Part shown: piece after piece, positions 31,538 to 40,537 of the stretch | How the letters are laid out: every line of letters begins with the position of its first letter | How positions within the stretch are numbered: the stretch's first letter is position 1 | Notes under the pieces: generated by a model | What the model was told of the DNA's origin: nothing | Database searches by the model: none | The model's input: the letters and a program-made list of their open reading frames with translations, nothing else | Made by a program: the position numbers and the translations under genes | Origin: Bacteroides ndongoniae | GTDB taxonomy: Bacteria > Bacteroidota > Bacteroidia > Bacteroidales > Bacteroidaceae | Reading direction: 5' to 3' | DNA: 64,000 nt | NCBI RefSeq assembly: GCF_900108345.1 | Contig: NZ_FNVV01000013.1 | Coordinates: 780,944 to 844,943 of the forward strand

Positions 31538-33937
31538 CTGTGACATGTAAGTCTTGTATATGATTGTTCAACTTTCATTCCACGAGTTGGAAATAGAACG
31601 ATTGAACCTGTTGTTCCGTCAACAGTAGCCTATGGGAACGTGCGGTATTAAGCAATGAACCCGTGCGGTAACAGAACCAACAATGAAGCCCTTCCGAAAG
31701 GAGAAGTCTGAACCGTGAGGGGATGACAACTGCCGTTAGTATCGAACGACAGGGGAGCTAGGCTGAATGGTATGAATAACGTAATGTGAACCGTTGATAA
31801 ACGTCGTAACTTCGAATGAGCTGCTAATGATACTGGGCTCTAACCCAAAAGGGATGCAGTCGGATAACCTTCTCCATGCTAAGGTTACACGGACATAACG
31901 ACTGCCGGCGGATAGACGGATTCTAACCCATTCGTTTGTCATATACGAGAAACATGGTAAACCCGTACTTCTCCTGTTAACAGCAGGTAAGCAGACCGTA
32001 AGTGAAGCCGAATGGAGTGCGGGCAGAGGAATGCGGAGAAAGCGAATGCCGTTCTGTAACGGAACGGATAGAGGTTGAAACATCACCTCACACGAAAGTG
32101 GGCAGACTTCCGCATGGTGGATGTTTTACAAGAAACTTATAGAACTTATTAAAGGAGAAAAGCAAATGAACGAGATTAAAACATCGTGTGCATCTACTGA
32201 CCGGAAATGGAGCACTTGGGAAAGCATAGACTGGAACAAGTGTGAGATAGCGGTTAATAAGCTACAAGCACGTATTGTAAAAGCTCAAAAGGCGGGCAAA
32301 CACGGCAAGGTGAAATCCTTGCAATGGGTGCTAACGCATTCGTTTTACGCTAAAGCTTTAGCCGTAAAGCGTGTTACATCAAACAGTGGCAGTGACACCG
32401 CAGGCGTTGACAAGGTGAAATGGTCAACTCCCAATGCCAGATTCAAGGCTATCGGTGAACTGAAAAGAAGAGGCTACAAGCCCCAGCCGTTAAAAAGGGT
32501 CAATATCAAAAAGAGTAATGGGAAACTACGTCCTTTAGGTATCCCGACGATGAAAGACAGGGCTATGCAGGCATTATACCTGCTTGCGTTGGAACCTGTA
32601 TCGGAAACAACTGCGGACAGTAATTCCTACGGTTACCGTAAAGAGAGAAGTACTGGAGATGCAAGGGAACAATGTTTTTGTGTCCTTGCAAAGAAAACTT
32701 CTCCCGAATGGATTATGGAGGGTGACATCAAAGGTTGTTTCGACCACATCAGCCACGAATGGCTGCTGAACAATATCCCTATGGATAAAGTGATGCTGCG
32801 GAAATGGCTCAAATGCGGTTTTGTCTTCAACAAGGAGCTATTCCCCACGGAAGAGGGTACCCCACAGGGCGGTATCATTTCACCAACTCTTGCGAATATG
32901 ACACTGGACGGGCTGCAAACTATGCTTGCAGAGAAGTATCACAAGAAATTTGTAAACAGGAAAACGACCTACTATCCCAAAGTACATCTTGTACGCTATG
33001 CGGATGATTTTATCATCACGGGTAGAAGCAAGGAAGCTTTGGAAGAAATCAAACCGTTAGTAGTAGACTTTCTCAAGGAAAGGGGATTAACCCTATCGGA
33101 AGAGAAAACAAAGATTACACACATTGATGACGGATTTGATTTTCTTGGGTACAATATCCGAAAATACAAAGGAGTGCTTCTAATCAAACCGTCCAAAAAG
33201 AGCCTGAAGAAATTCATGCAGAAAATCCGGGGAATCATTGATTCCAATAAAGGAAGCAAACAGGAATCACTTATAAGGCTCTTGAATCCTGTGATAACAG
33301 GCTGGGTAAACTACTATAAGAATTGTGTGGCTTCTGACACATTCAGAAAAGCTGACTACCTGATATTTGAAAAGTTATGGCAATGGGCTAAGAGACGACA
33401 CCCCAAGAAAGGCAAATACTGGATTGCCGACCGGTACTTTACACGGGTAAAAAACCGCAACTGGTGCTTCGTGGCAAACTTCAAGAAAGGCAAGACTGAT
33501 GACAGGATTGCACTGAAAAGGCTGTATGACACAAAGATTACCCGATATGTCAAGATAAAAGGTGAAGCAAATCCCTTTGACCCCGAATGGACAGAGTATT
33601 TTGAAAAGCGTAAGACTTACAAGATGCTACAGTCGCTCAACGGTAGAAAATCATTGCTGTACATGTGGGAAAGACAGAACCATTTATGTCCCGTATGTGG
33701 TAAACCCATAGACAAGGAACATCCTTGGGGAACTTCCCAACAAATAGTCAATGGCAAGAAAGTAAATTTCCTGCTGCATGACAGCTGTAGAAGAAAAGTC
33801 ATTCAAACTAATAAGATGTAACTATGAGCTGGTTTCTATTAAATAGAAATTTAACACTGCTTGAGCCGTATGATTGGAAACTTTCATGTACGGTTCTGAG
33901 GGGGGAAAGGGGCAGTAATGCCCCTGACCTACCCGGC
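31538..33937 (+). mobile_element. Group II intron interrupting traG
   Basis: Exactly removing 31538-33937 (2400 nt) restores EEAW-KA. The 5' end reads CTGTGACATG, resembling the GTGYG consensus except for the first base. Domain V is clear at 33863-33902 (GAGCCGTATG ... CATGTACGGTTC), and domain VI follows with stem GGGGCA/TGCCCC at about 33909-33924. The 5' ~625 nt are structured non-coding RNA (domains I-III). It encodes its own maturase at 32166. Both ends are inferred from exon alignment; the exact splice sites could shift by a few nt. Confidence 0.85.
32166..33821 (+). CDS. ltrA: Group II intron-encoded reverse transcriptase/maturase with HNH domain
   Basis: A 551-residue protein. The RT domain has the catalytic YADD at 278-281 and upstream motifs (GIPTMKDRAMQALYLLALEP, EGDIKGCFDHI, TPQGGIISP). 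The maturase (X) region includes LLNPVITGWVNYYKN. The C-terminus is an HNH endonuclease region (CPVCGKPI, then LLHDSCRRKV). It supports splicing and target-primed mobility. The ATG at 32166 follows AAAGGAGAAAA, a good ribosome site, and is preferred over 32121. All core residues are intact, so the intron may be active. Confidence 0.9.
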   Translation: MNEIKTSCASTDRKWSTWESIDWNKCEIAVNKLQARIVKAQKAGKHGKVKSLQWVLTHSFYAKALAVKRVTSNSGSDTAGVDKVKWSTPNARFKAIGELKRRGYKPQPLKRVNIKKSNGKLRPLGIPTMKDRAMQALYLLALEPVSETTADSNSYGYRKERSTGDAREQCFCVLAKKTSPEWIMEGDIKGCFDHISHEWLLNNIPMDKVMLRKWLKCGFVFNKELFPTEEGTPQGGIISPTLANMTLDGLQTMLAEKYHKKFVNRKTTYYPKVHLVRYADDFIITGRSKEALEEIKPLVVDFLKERGLTLSEEKTKITHIDDGFDFLGYNIRKYKGVLLIKPSKKSLKKFMQKIRGIIDSNKGSKQESLIRLLNPVITGWVNYYKNCVASDTFRKADYLIFEKLWQWAKRRHPKKGKYWIADRYFTRVKNRNWCFVANFKKGKTDDRIALKRLYDTKITRYVKIKGEANPFDPEWTEYFEKRKTYKMLQSLNGRKSLLYMWERQNHLCPVCGKPIDKEHPWGTSQQIVNGKKVNFLLHDSCRRKVIQTNKM

Positions 33938-34417
33938 AAGGCCCTTTCTTCGGCGAACATGGCTGATTATCTGCGCTATATGTACAAGACGGTCAGAAAA
34001 TACTTCGGCGAGGCGATTGTGGTGACGCAGGAGGTGGACGACATCATCTCGTCGCCCATCGTGAAGGAGAGCATCATCAACAACTCGGACTGCAAGATAC
34101 TGCTCGACCAACGGAAGTTTATGAACCGCTTTGACCAGATACAGGGGCTGTTGGGGCTGACGGAAAAGGAGAAGTCGCAGATACTCTCCATCAACCAGTC
34201 CAATGACCCGTCAAGGCGGTACAAGGAGGTCTGGATAGGGCTGGGCGGCACGCAGTCGGCGGTGTACGCCACGGAGGTGTCCATGCACGAGTACCTCGCC
34301 TACACGACGGAGGAAACGGAGAAGATGGAAGTCCGCGAACTGGCGGAGAAGCTGGGCGGTGACATGGAAGCCGCCATACGGCAGATAGCGGAAAGGCGGA
34401 AAGAAGAAAAACAGTAA
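33938..34417 (+). CDS. traG: TraG (VirB4-type ATPase), 3' exon
   Basis: The last 159 codons of TraG, beginning K-A-L-S-S-A-N-M and running through KYFGEAIVVTQEVDDI to the C-terminus. It has no start codon of its own; an apparent start at 33824 lies in the intron. It aligns with residues after EEAW in the intact TraG-like protein at 58320 (AEYIKFMYKTARKFW versus ADYLRYMYKTVRKYF). Confidence 0.9.
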   Translation, partial: KALSSANMADYLRYMYKTVRKYFGEAIVVTQEVDDIISSPIVKESIINNSDCKILLDQRKFMNRFDQIQGLLGLTEKEKSQILSINQSNDPSRRYKEVWIGLGGTQSAVYATEVSMHEYLAYTTEETEKMEVRELAEKLGGDMEAAIRQIAERRKEEKQ

Positions 34418-34454
34418 ACAGATTATTCAACGACATTAAAAATTGAAACAGAAA

Positions 34455-34865
34455 ATGAACATTGAACTGACAAAAACACAACGGCTGCTGCTTTGCGGCG
34501 GTCTGATTGGCTTGGCATCGCTGATGCTGCAAGCCTGCGAAACGGTAATGAAGGAAAACGAGGATGTCCGTGAGAAGATTTGCGGCAACTGGCAGAGTGC
34601 GGAGGCGGGACCCGATGTGCTGGTGTACAAGGAGGGTGAACACTACAAGGTGACGCTGTTCCGGCGGTCGGGCGTGCGCCGCAGGCTGAAGCCGGAAACC
34701 TACCTGCTCCAACGGGAGGAGAACGGCAACCTCTACATGAACACGGGCTTCCGCATCGACGTGGCGTACAACGAGGAAACGGACGTGCTGACCTTCTCGC
34801 CGAACGGCGACTACATCCGGGTGGACACGGATAATGCTTCGGACGGCGAAAAGAAAGAAGAATAA
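34455..34865 (+). CDS. Lipoprotein of the tra operon, DUF3876-like
   Basis: A 136-residue protein with a signal sequence and lipobox-like LMLQAC. The mature domain contains GNWQSAEAGPDVLVYKEG and YKVTLFRR, a small beta-rich fold seen in DUF3876 proteins encoded after traG in such operons. An ATG at 34455 is preferred to a TTG at 34443. Its role in transfer is unknown to me; a lipid-anchored component near the channel is plausible. Confidence 0.7.
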   Translation: MNIELTKTQRLLLCGGLIGLASLMLQACETVMKENEDVREKICGNWQSAEAGPDVLVYKEGEHYKVTLFRRSGVRRRLKPETYLLQREENGNLYMNTGFRIDVAYNEETDVLTFSPNGDYIRVDTDNASDGEKKEE

Positions 34866-34879
34866 TGAAAAGACAACGA

Positions 34880-34896
34880 ACCACTAAATCCAACGT
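34880..34896 (+). repeat. ACCACTAAATCCAACGT motif, copy 3 (before traI)
   Basis: The 17-mer ends 2 nt before the traI start codon and is identical to the one before traN at 38962. Confidence 0.75.
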
Positions 34897-34898
34897 GA

Positions 34899-35543
34899 AT
34901 GAGAATAAAACAGAAACTGAAAATGCCGCTGATAGCGGTCTGCCTGTGCCTCACGGGTGCGGGCACGGCAAACGCCCAGTGGGTGGTGTCCGACCCCGGC
35001 AACCTCGCCCAGAGCATCATCAACTCCGCCAAGGAGATGGTGGAGACGGCGGGCACGAAGGCGAACACCCTGAACGGCTTTTTGGAAACCAAGAAAGTGT
35101 TCGAGCAGGGCAAGAAGTATTACGACGCCTTGAAATCCGTGCATGACGTGGTAAGAGGCGGCGTGAAGGTGACGAAGAGCATCGGGCTGGTGATGGAAAT
35201 CTCCGAAATCTACGTGGAAAACTACCAGAAGATGCTCTCGGACGAGAATTATACACCGGAGGAGCTTGCCGCCATCTCGTCGGGCTACGCCATGCTGATA
35301 GACGAAAGCTCGGACGTGCTGCAAGACCTGAAGAACGTGGTGAACGTCACGGGGATGTCGCTCTCGGACGCGGAACGGCTGGCGATTATCGACAACGCCT
35401 ACCGCAGCCTGATGAACTACCGCAACCTCGTGCGCTACTACACGGGCAAGACCATCTCGGTAAGCTACCTGCGGGCAAGGAAGAAGAACGACATGGACCG
35501 GGTGATGTCGCTGTACGGAACGGCTAACGAAAGGTACTGGTAG
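34899..35543 (+). CDS. traI: TraI, DUF4141 secreted protein
   Basis: A 214-residue protein with a cleavable signal peptide (LIAVCLCLTGAGTANAQ) and a largely helical mature part, as in DUF4141/TraI. By position it corresponds to VirB5-type proteins, though sequence similarity is not evident. It is followed 3 nt later by traJ. The start is fixed by the signal peptide and the motif just upstream. Confidence 0.85.
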   Translation: MRIKQKLKMPLIAVCLCLTGAGTANAQWVVSDPGNLAQSIINSAKEMVETAGTKANTLNGFLETKKVFEQGKKYYDALKSVHDVVRGGVKVTKSIGLVMEISEIYVENYQKMLSDENYTPEELAAISSGYAMLIDESSDVLQDLKNVVNVTGMSLSDAERLAIIDNAYRSLMNYRNLVRYYTGKTISVSYLRARKKNDMDRVMSLYGTANERYW

Positions 35544-35546
35544 GCT

Positions 35547-36572
35547 ATGGGAGAGTTCGACAACCTTCACCAGATACTCCTTTCGCTCTACGACGAGATG
35601 ATGCCGCTCTGCGCGGACATGACGGGCGTGGCGAAAGGGCTTGCCGGGCTGGGCGCACTGTTCTACGTGGCGATGCGCGTGTGGCAGTCGCTCGCCCGTG
35701 CCGAAGCGATAGACGTGTACCCGCTGCTGAGACCTTTTGCATTAGGTCTGTGCATCCTGTTCTTCCCGACCATCGTATTGGGCACGATGAACAGCGTGCT
35801 GAGTCCCATCGTGCAGGGCGTACACGGGATTCTCGAAGAGCAGACCTTCGACATGAACGAGTACCGGGAGCAGAAGGACAAACTGGAGTATGAGGCGCTG
35901 ATGCGCAACCCGGAAACCGCCTACCTCGCCTCGGACGAGGAGTTCGACCGCCAGTTGGACGAGCTGGGCTGGTCGCCCTCGGACATGGTGACGATGACAG
36001 GGATGTACATGGACCGGGCGGCGTACAACATCAAGAAAAGCGTGCGTGACTGGTTCCGGGAACTGCTTGAACTGATGTTCGCCGCAGCCGCACTCATCAT
36101 CGACACGCTACGGACGTTCTTCCTCGTGGTACTGTCCATACTGGGACCGATAGCCTTCGCCTTCTCCGTGTGGGACGGCTTCCACTCGACGCTCTCGGCG
36201 TGGTTCAGCCGCTACATACAGATTTACCTGTGGCTTCCCGTGTCGGATTTGTTCAGCACCATACTGGCGAAAATCCAGATACTGATGCTCCAGCAGGACA
36301 TCGAGCGTATGCAGACCGACCCGAACTTTTCGCTGGACGCGAGCGACGGGGTGTACATCGTATTCCTTATCATCGGCATCGTGGGTTATTTCACCATACC
36401 GACGGTGGCGGGCTGGATTATCCAGGCCGGAGGCGGCATCGGCAGCTACAACAAGAACATCGGGACCGCCGGGGCTTTGGGCGGCAGCGTGGCAGGTGCA
36501 GCCGCAGGAAACGTGGCGGGGCGTGCCGGGAAGCTCATCAAGGGAACGGCTGGAAAGGTGTTCAAGAGGTAA
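35547..36572 (+). CDS. traJ: TraJ, polytopic VirB6-like channel protein
   Basis: A 341-residue protein with about six membrane helices (among them LAGLGALFYVAMRVW, LGLCILFFPTIVLG, YIVFLIIGIVGYFTIPTVAGW) and a Gly/Ala-rich C-terminus. The layout matches TraJ of Bacteroidales elements, functionally like VirB6 in the inner-membrane pore. It is tightly linked to traI and followed by two hairpins before traK. Confidence 0.85.
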   Translation: MGEFDNLHQILLSLYDEMMPLCADMTGVAKGLAGLGALFYVAMRVWQSLARAEAIDVYPLLRPFALGLCILFFPTIVLGTMNSVLSPIVQGVHGILEEQTFDMNEYREQKDKLEYEALMRNPETAYLASDEEFDRQLDELGWSPSDMVTMTGMYMDRAAYNIKKSVRDWFRELLELMFAAAALIIDTLRTFFLVVLSILGPIAFAFSVWDGFHSTLSAWFSRYIQIYLWLPVSDLFSTILAKIQILMLQQDIERMQTDPNFSLDASDGVYIVFLIIGIVGYFTIPTVAGWIIQAGGGIGSYNKNIGTAGALGGSVAGAAAGNVAGRAGKLIKGTAGKVFKR

Positions 36573-36588
36573 CAGCCGGAACGGTCGA

Positions 36589-36645
36589 AGTGGCACATTG
36601 GGGTTGCCTATGTGCCACTCTGACCTCCCCGAAGTGCCACTTCGG
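36589..36645 (+). repeat. Two hairpins between traJ and traK
   Basis: Perfect stems AGTGGCACAT/ATGTGCCACT (36589-36598, 36610-36619) and CCGAAGT/ACTTCGG (36629-36635, 36639-36645), the second followed by AAAAAGG rather than T. They lie in the only sizeable gap of the traI-traM stretch and could be an RNA-processing or stability element. Confidence 0.6.
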
Positions 36646-36699
36646 AAAAAGGATACCGAAACATGATTTTACAAACAGAAAAAGAAAGACGAAAAGAAA

Positions 36700-37323
36700 A
36701 TGGAATTCAAATCACTAAAGAACATCGAGACGAGTTTCCGGCAGATACGTCTGTTCGGCATCGTCTATACGGCAGCCTGCGCCCTCGTGGTGGTCTGCTC
36801 GGTGGTGTGCGCCTTCCGCTTTGCCGAGGCACAGCGGCAGAAGATATACGTCCTCGACGGGGGCAAGAGCCTGATGCTCGCGCTCTCGCAGGACCTGTCG
36901 CAGAACCGTCCGGCGGAAGCGAGGGAACACGTGCGCCGTTTCCATGAGCTGTTTTTCACGCTCTCACCGGAGAAAAGCGCGATAGAGCACAACGTGAAGC
37001 GTGCCCTGCTCTTGGCGGACAAGAGCGCGTACAACTACTACGCCGACTTCGCCGAAAAGGGCTTCTACAACCGCATCATCGCCGGCAACATCAACCAAGT
37101 GCTTCAGGTGGACAGCGTGGTGTGCAACTTTGACCGTTACCCCTACGAGGCGAGGACATACGCAAGACAGATGATTATCCGCGAGAGCAACGTGACGGAA
37201 CGCACGCTTGTGACCGCCTGCCGCCTGCTCAACGCGAGCCGCTCGGACGACAACCCCAACGGCTTTACCATCGAGGGCTTCACGGTGCTGGAGAACAAGG
37301 ACATCCGAACCATAGAAAGATGA
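36700..37323 (+). CDS. traK: TraK, VirB8-like bitopic protein
   Basis: A 207-residue protein with the family start MEFKSLKNIETSFRQIRLF, one membrane helix (about 19-40), and a periplasmic domain with the pattern FYNRIIAGNINQVLQVDSVVC. TraK is considered the VirB8 equivalent of these systems, organising the inner-membrane complex. An upstream in-frame ATG (36663) is unlikely because the conserved start is at 36700. Confidence 0.85.
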   Translation: MEFKSLKNIETSFRQIRLFGIVYTAACALVVVCSVVCAFRFAEAQRQKIYVLDGGKSLMLALSQDLSQNRPAEAREHVRRFHELFFTLSPEKSAIEHNVKRALLLADKSAYNYYADFAEKGFYNRIIAGNINQVLQVDSVVCNFDRYPYEARTYARQMIIRESNVTERTLVTACRLLNASRSDDNPNGFTIEGFTVLENKDIRTIER

Positions 37324-37330
37324 TGCGCGT

Positions 37331-37603
37331 ATGGGAAAGATGAAAACTCTGATTGAAGGCTTGAAAGGCGGGGTACGCAGGAAACTGGAAGCCCTGCCGC
37401 CGAAGGCGCGTCTGGGGATAGTCCTCACGGCATTTGCCCTCTTCGCCGTCCTTTGCCTGTACATGACCGTCACCGCCATCGCCGGTTTCGGCAAGGGGAA
37501 CGGGGCAATGGAGATGCGGCACATCGAGAAATTGGACCTGCCTGTGCAGGAGAATATGAACCTATATAATAATGTGTATGGAAAAGGAACAGAAGAAAAA
37601 TGA
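37331..37603 (+). CDS. traL: TraL, DUF3989 small membrane protein
   Basis: A 90-residue protein with one membrane helix (about 30-50), preceded by a basic region (KGGVRRKLEALPPKARL). It matches DUF3989/TraL by size, layout and position between traK and traM. Its end overlaps the traM start region by about 30 nt, indicating coupling. No enzymatic function is expected. Confidence 0.8.
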   Translation: MGKMKTLIEGLKGGVRRKLEALPPKARLGIVLTAFALFAVLCLYMTVTAIAGFGKGNGAMEMRHIEKLDLPVQENMNLYNNVYGKGTEEK

Positions 37604-38900
37604 ACAGAAAGAGAAAAAGCCGCTGACCGAACAGCAGCGGCAGCAGCGCAGGAAGATGCTGGTCTATCCGCTGATGGGACTGCTATTCTTGGGCTGCATG
37701 TGGCTCATCTTCGCACCGTCCTCCGAGGACAGGGAGAAGGCGAAGCAGGGTCAGGGATTCAACACGGACATGCCCCTGCCCGAAGACTCGAAAATCATCG
37801 GTGACAAGGCGAAAGCCTACGAGCAGTTGCAGTTGGAGAACCGGCAGAAAGAACGCCGGGGCATGGTGGGCGACCTGTCCTCGTTCTGGCACGACGGCGC
37901 GGAAAAGCCGGACACGGCGGCTGCATCGGACGACTACCGCCTGACACAGACGGAACCGTCCGAAAATGAGCGTGCCGATAAGCAACAGGCGGGCATACGC
38001 ACCTCCGCTGCCGCCTATGAGCGGCTGAACACTTCGCTGGGCACGTTCTACGAGCCGCCGAAGGAGGACCGGGAAAAGGAGGAGCTTCGGGAACGCATTG
38101 ACGAACTGGAAGCCATGCTGATGGCGCAGGAGGGCAAGCCGTCCTCGATGGAGGAACAGGTCGCGCTCTTGGAAAAGTCCTACGAACTGGCGGCAAGATA
38201 CCAGAACGGGAAAGGCAATGCCGGGCAGACCGCACAGCCCGAAGGGACGGAAACATCCGCCAAGGCTGACGAAAGGAACATGAAGGCGGAACCGGTAAGC
38301 GGGGTGCGTCCGGCGGTGGTGTCCGCCTTGCCGCAGCCCATGACGGACTCGGCTTTCATCGCGGACTACGCAGGTGAACGGAACTACGGTTTCCACACCG
38401 CCATCGGCACGGTGGAAGCGTCGGAAAAGAACACCATCGCCGCCTGCGTGCAGGGCGACCAGACCGTTACGGACGGGCAGACGGTGAAGCTCCGGCTGCT
38501 GGAGCCGATGCGCGTGTCGGGGCGCGTCATCCCCCGGAACACGCTCCTTGTGGGCGCGGCACGGTTGCAGGGCGAAAGGCTCGGCATCGGCATCACCTCG
38601 CTGGAACACGGGGGAAGCATCATCCCGGTAGAACTGGAGGTGTACGACAGCGACGGGCAGGCGGGCATCTTCATCCCCGGCTCGATGGAGATAGACGCGG
38701 CAAAGGAAATCGGGGCGAACATGGGCAGCTCGCTCGGCAGCAGCATCAACATATCGACCGACGCGGGGGCGCAGCTCGCCTCCGACTTGGGGCGAGGGGC
38801 GATACAGGGCATCTCGCAGTACATCTCGAAAATGATGCGCACGGTCAAGGTGCATCTGAAATCGGGGTACAAGGTGCTGCTGTATCAAGAAAAGGAATGA
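37572..38900 (+). CDS. traM: TraM, VirB10-like scaffold protein
   Basis: A 442-residue protein with a charged cytoplasmic N-terminus, one membrane helix (MLVYPLMGLLFLGCMWLIF), a Glu/Lys-rich linker, and a C-terminal periplasmic domain (AACVQGDQTVTDGQTVKLRL ... LEPMRVSGRVIPRNTLLVG). This is the TraM family, equivalent to VirB10, spanning the inner membrane and periplasm. A second in-frame ATG at 37578 is also possible as the start. Confidence 0.85.
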   Translation: MCMEKEQKKNEQKEKKPLTEQQRQQRRKMLVYPLMGLLFLGCMWLIFAPSSEDREKAKQGQGFNTDMPLPEDSKIIGDKAKAYEQLQLENRQKERRGMVGDLSSFWHDGAEKPDTAAASDDYRLTQTEPSENERADKQQAGIRTSAAAYERLNTSLGTFYEPPKEDREKEELRERIDELEAMLMAQEGKPSSMEEQVALLEKSYELAARYQNGKGNAGQTAQPEGTETSAKADERNMKAEPVSGVRPAVVSALPQPMTDSAFIADYAGERNYGFHTAIGTVEASEKNTIAACVQGDQTVTDGQTVKLRLLEPMRVSGRVIPRNTLLVGAARLQGERLGIGITSLEHGGSIIPVELEVYDSDGQAGIFIPGSMEIDAAKEIGANMGSSLGSSINISTDAGAQLASDLGRGAIQGISQYISKMMRTVKVHLKSGYKVLLYQEKE

Positions 38901-38961
38901 ACAGCCCAAAAACATAAAGGCGAAAAAAGAGAAAAAATAATCAACAAACCAATTTTTAATC

Positions 38962-38978
38962 ACCACTAAATCCAACGT
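38962..38978 (+). repeat. ACCACTAAATCCAACGT motif, copy 4 (before traN)
   Basis: Identical 17-mer to that before traI; it ends 3 nt before the traN start codon. Confidence 0.75.
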
Positions 38979-38981
38979 AAA

Positions 38982-39980
38982 ATGAGTATCAAGAAAGTAA
39001 TGACAATGTTTGCCCTGCTGATGGGCATCGCTTGTGCGACCTACGCGCAGGGAGTGACGAACGACAGCACCGCCACCGCCAAGGAGGACGGGCTGGAACT
39101 GGTGAAGGACGTCTATCCGCAGACGGAGGAGGACGGCGACCTGTACCACGGTCTGACGAAGAAGCTGATGTTCGACCGCATGATACCGCCGCACGGTCTG
39201 GAAGTCACGTATGACAAGACCGTCCACATCCTGTTTCCGGCGGCGGTGCGCTACGTGGACCTGGGTTCGCCCAACCTGATAGCGGGCAAGGCGGACGGCG
39301 CGGAGAACGTCATCCGTGTGAAGGCGACGGTCAGGGACTTCCGCAGCGAGACGAACATGAGCGTCATCACGGAGGATGGCAGCTTCTATACCTTTAACGT
39401 GAAGTACGCCGACGAGCCGCTTATCCTGAACGTGGAAATGAAGGACTTTATCCACGACGGCAGCACGGTGAACCGACCGAACAACGCGCAGGAAATCTAC
39501 CTGAAGGAACTGGGAAGCGAAAGCCCGATGCTGGTGCACCTCATCATGAAGTCGCTGCACAAGGAGGACAAGCGCAAGGTAAAGCACATCGGCTGCAAGC
39601 GTTTCGGCATCCAGTACCTGCTGAAAGGGATTTATGTCCACAATGACCTGCTGTATTTCCACACGGAAATCAAGAACCAGAGCAACGTGCCGTTTGACGT
39701 GGACTACATCACGTTCAAGATTGTGGACAAGAAGGTGGCGAAGCGTACCGCCATGCAGGAACAGGTGCTGTTCCCGCTCCGCGCCTACAACTACGCCGTC
39801 CGTGTAGCCGGGAAGCAGTCCGAGCGCACGGTGTTCTGCCTTCCGAAGTTCACCATCCCCGACGGCAAGCAGCTCGTGGTGGAGATGAACGAGAAGGACG
39901 GCGGACGCCACCAGACGTTCACCGTGGAGAACGAGGACTTGGTACAGGCTGAAACCATCAACGAACTGCGCGTGCGATGA
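38982..39980 (+). CDS. traN: TraN, DUF4138 (VirB9-like) periplasmic protein
   Basis: A 332-residue secreted protein with signal peptide (MTMFALLMGIACATYAQ). It carries the family segment EVTYDKTVHILFPAAVRYVD near 80-100 and an immunoglobulin-like C-terminal half. DUF4138/TraN is taken as the VirB9 equivalent, linking inner- and outer-membrane parts. It overlaps traO by 4 nt (ATGA). Confidence 0.85.
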   Translation: MSIKKVMTMFALLMGIACATYAQGVTNDSTATAKEDGLELVKDVYPQTEEDGDLYHGLTKKLMFDRMIPPHGLEVTYDKTVHILFPAAVRYVDLGSPNLIAGKADGAENVIRVKATVRDFRSETNMSVITEDGSFYTFNVKYADEPLILNVEMKDFIHDGSTVNRPNNAQEIYLKELGSESPMLVHLIMKSLHKEDKRKVKHIGCKRFGIQYLLKGIYVHNDLLYFHTEIKNQSNVPFDVDYITFKIVDKKVAKRTAMQEQVLFPLRAYNYAVRVAGKQSERTVFCLPKFTIPDGKQLVVEMNEKDGGRHQTFTVENEDLVQAETINELRVR

Positions 39981-40534
39981 AAGTGAGAGTCTTTTTCCTT
40001 ATAACGCTTCTGTCCGTCCTCCTGGCAGGACGGGCGGAAGCCCAGCGGTGCCTGCCGAAGATGCGGGGCATCGAACTGAAAGCCGGGCTGAACGGGGCGG
40101 ACGGCTATGTGCTGGGAGCCACGCTGTCAAGCTACGCCAGAGGCGGCAACAAGTGGGTGTACGGGGTGGAATACCTGCAAACCAACCATGATTATAGGAG
40201 TACGACCATCCCTGCGGCGCAGTTCACGGCGGAGGGCGGCTTCTACTACAACTTCCTGTCGGACGCGAAAAAGGTGGTGTTCCTCTATGCGGGCGCGTCA
40301 GCCCTTGCCGGATATGAAACGGTGAACTGGGGCGAAAAGACGCTGTACGACGGGGCAAGGCTGAACAACGGGGATGCTTTCGTCTATGGCTGCGCCGCCA
40401 CGCTGGACATGGAGGTGTACCTCGCGGACTTCATCGCGCTGACGGCTTCGCTCAGGGAGCGTTTCCTCTGGGGCGGAAGCATGGGGGTGTGCCATACGGA
40501 GTACGGGATAGGTGTCAAGTTCATCATCAACTGA
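39977..40534 (+). CDS. traO: TraO, outer-membrane-type conjugation protein
   Basis: A 185-residue protein with signal peptide (FFLITLLSVLLAGRAEAQ) and alternating beta strands ending YGIGVKFIIN, a pattern of small outer-membrane beta barrels. This matches TraO of Bacteroidales operons. It is coupled to traN by overlap and followed closely by traP. The outer-membrane location is inferred from the strand pattern. Confidence 0.8.
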   Translation: MKVRVFFLITLLSVLLAGRAEAQRCLPKMRGIELKAGLNGADGYVLGATLSSYARGGNKWVYGVEYLQTNHDYRSTTIPAAQFTAEGGFYYNFLSDAKKVVFLYAGASALAGYETVNWGEKTLYDGARLNNGDAFVYGCAATLDMEVYLADFIALTASLRERFLWGGSMGVCHTEYGIGVKFIIN

Positions 40535-40537
40535 CGG

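Noticed and set aside
37683..39911. 742-codon minus-strand frame over traM/traN
   Set aside because: Shadow of the two genes; composition typical of antisense GC-rich frames.
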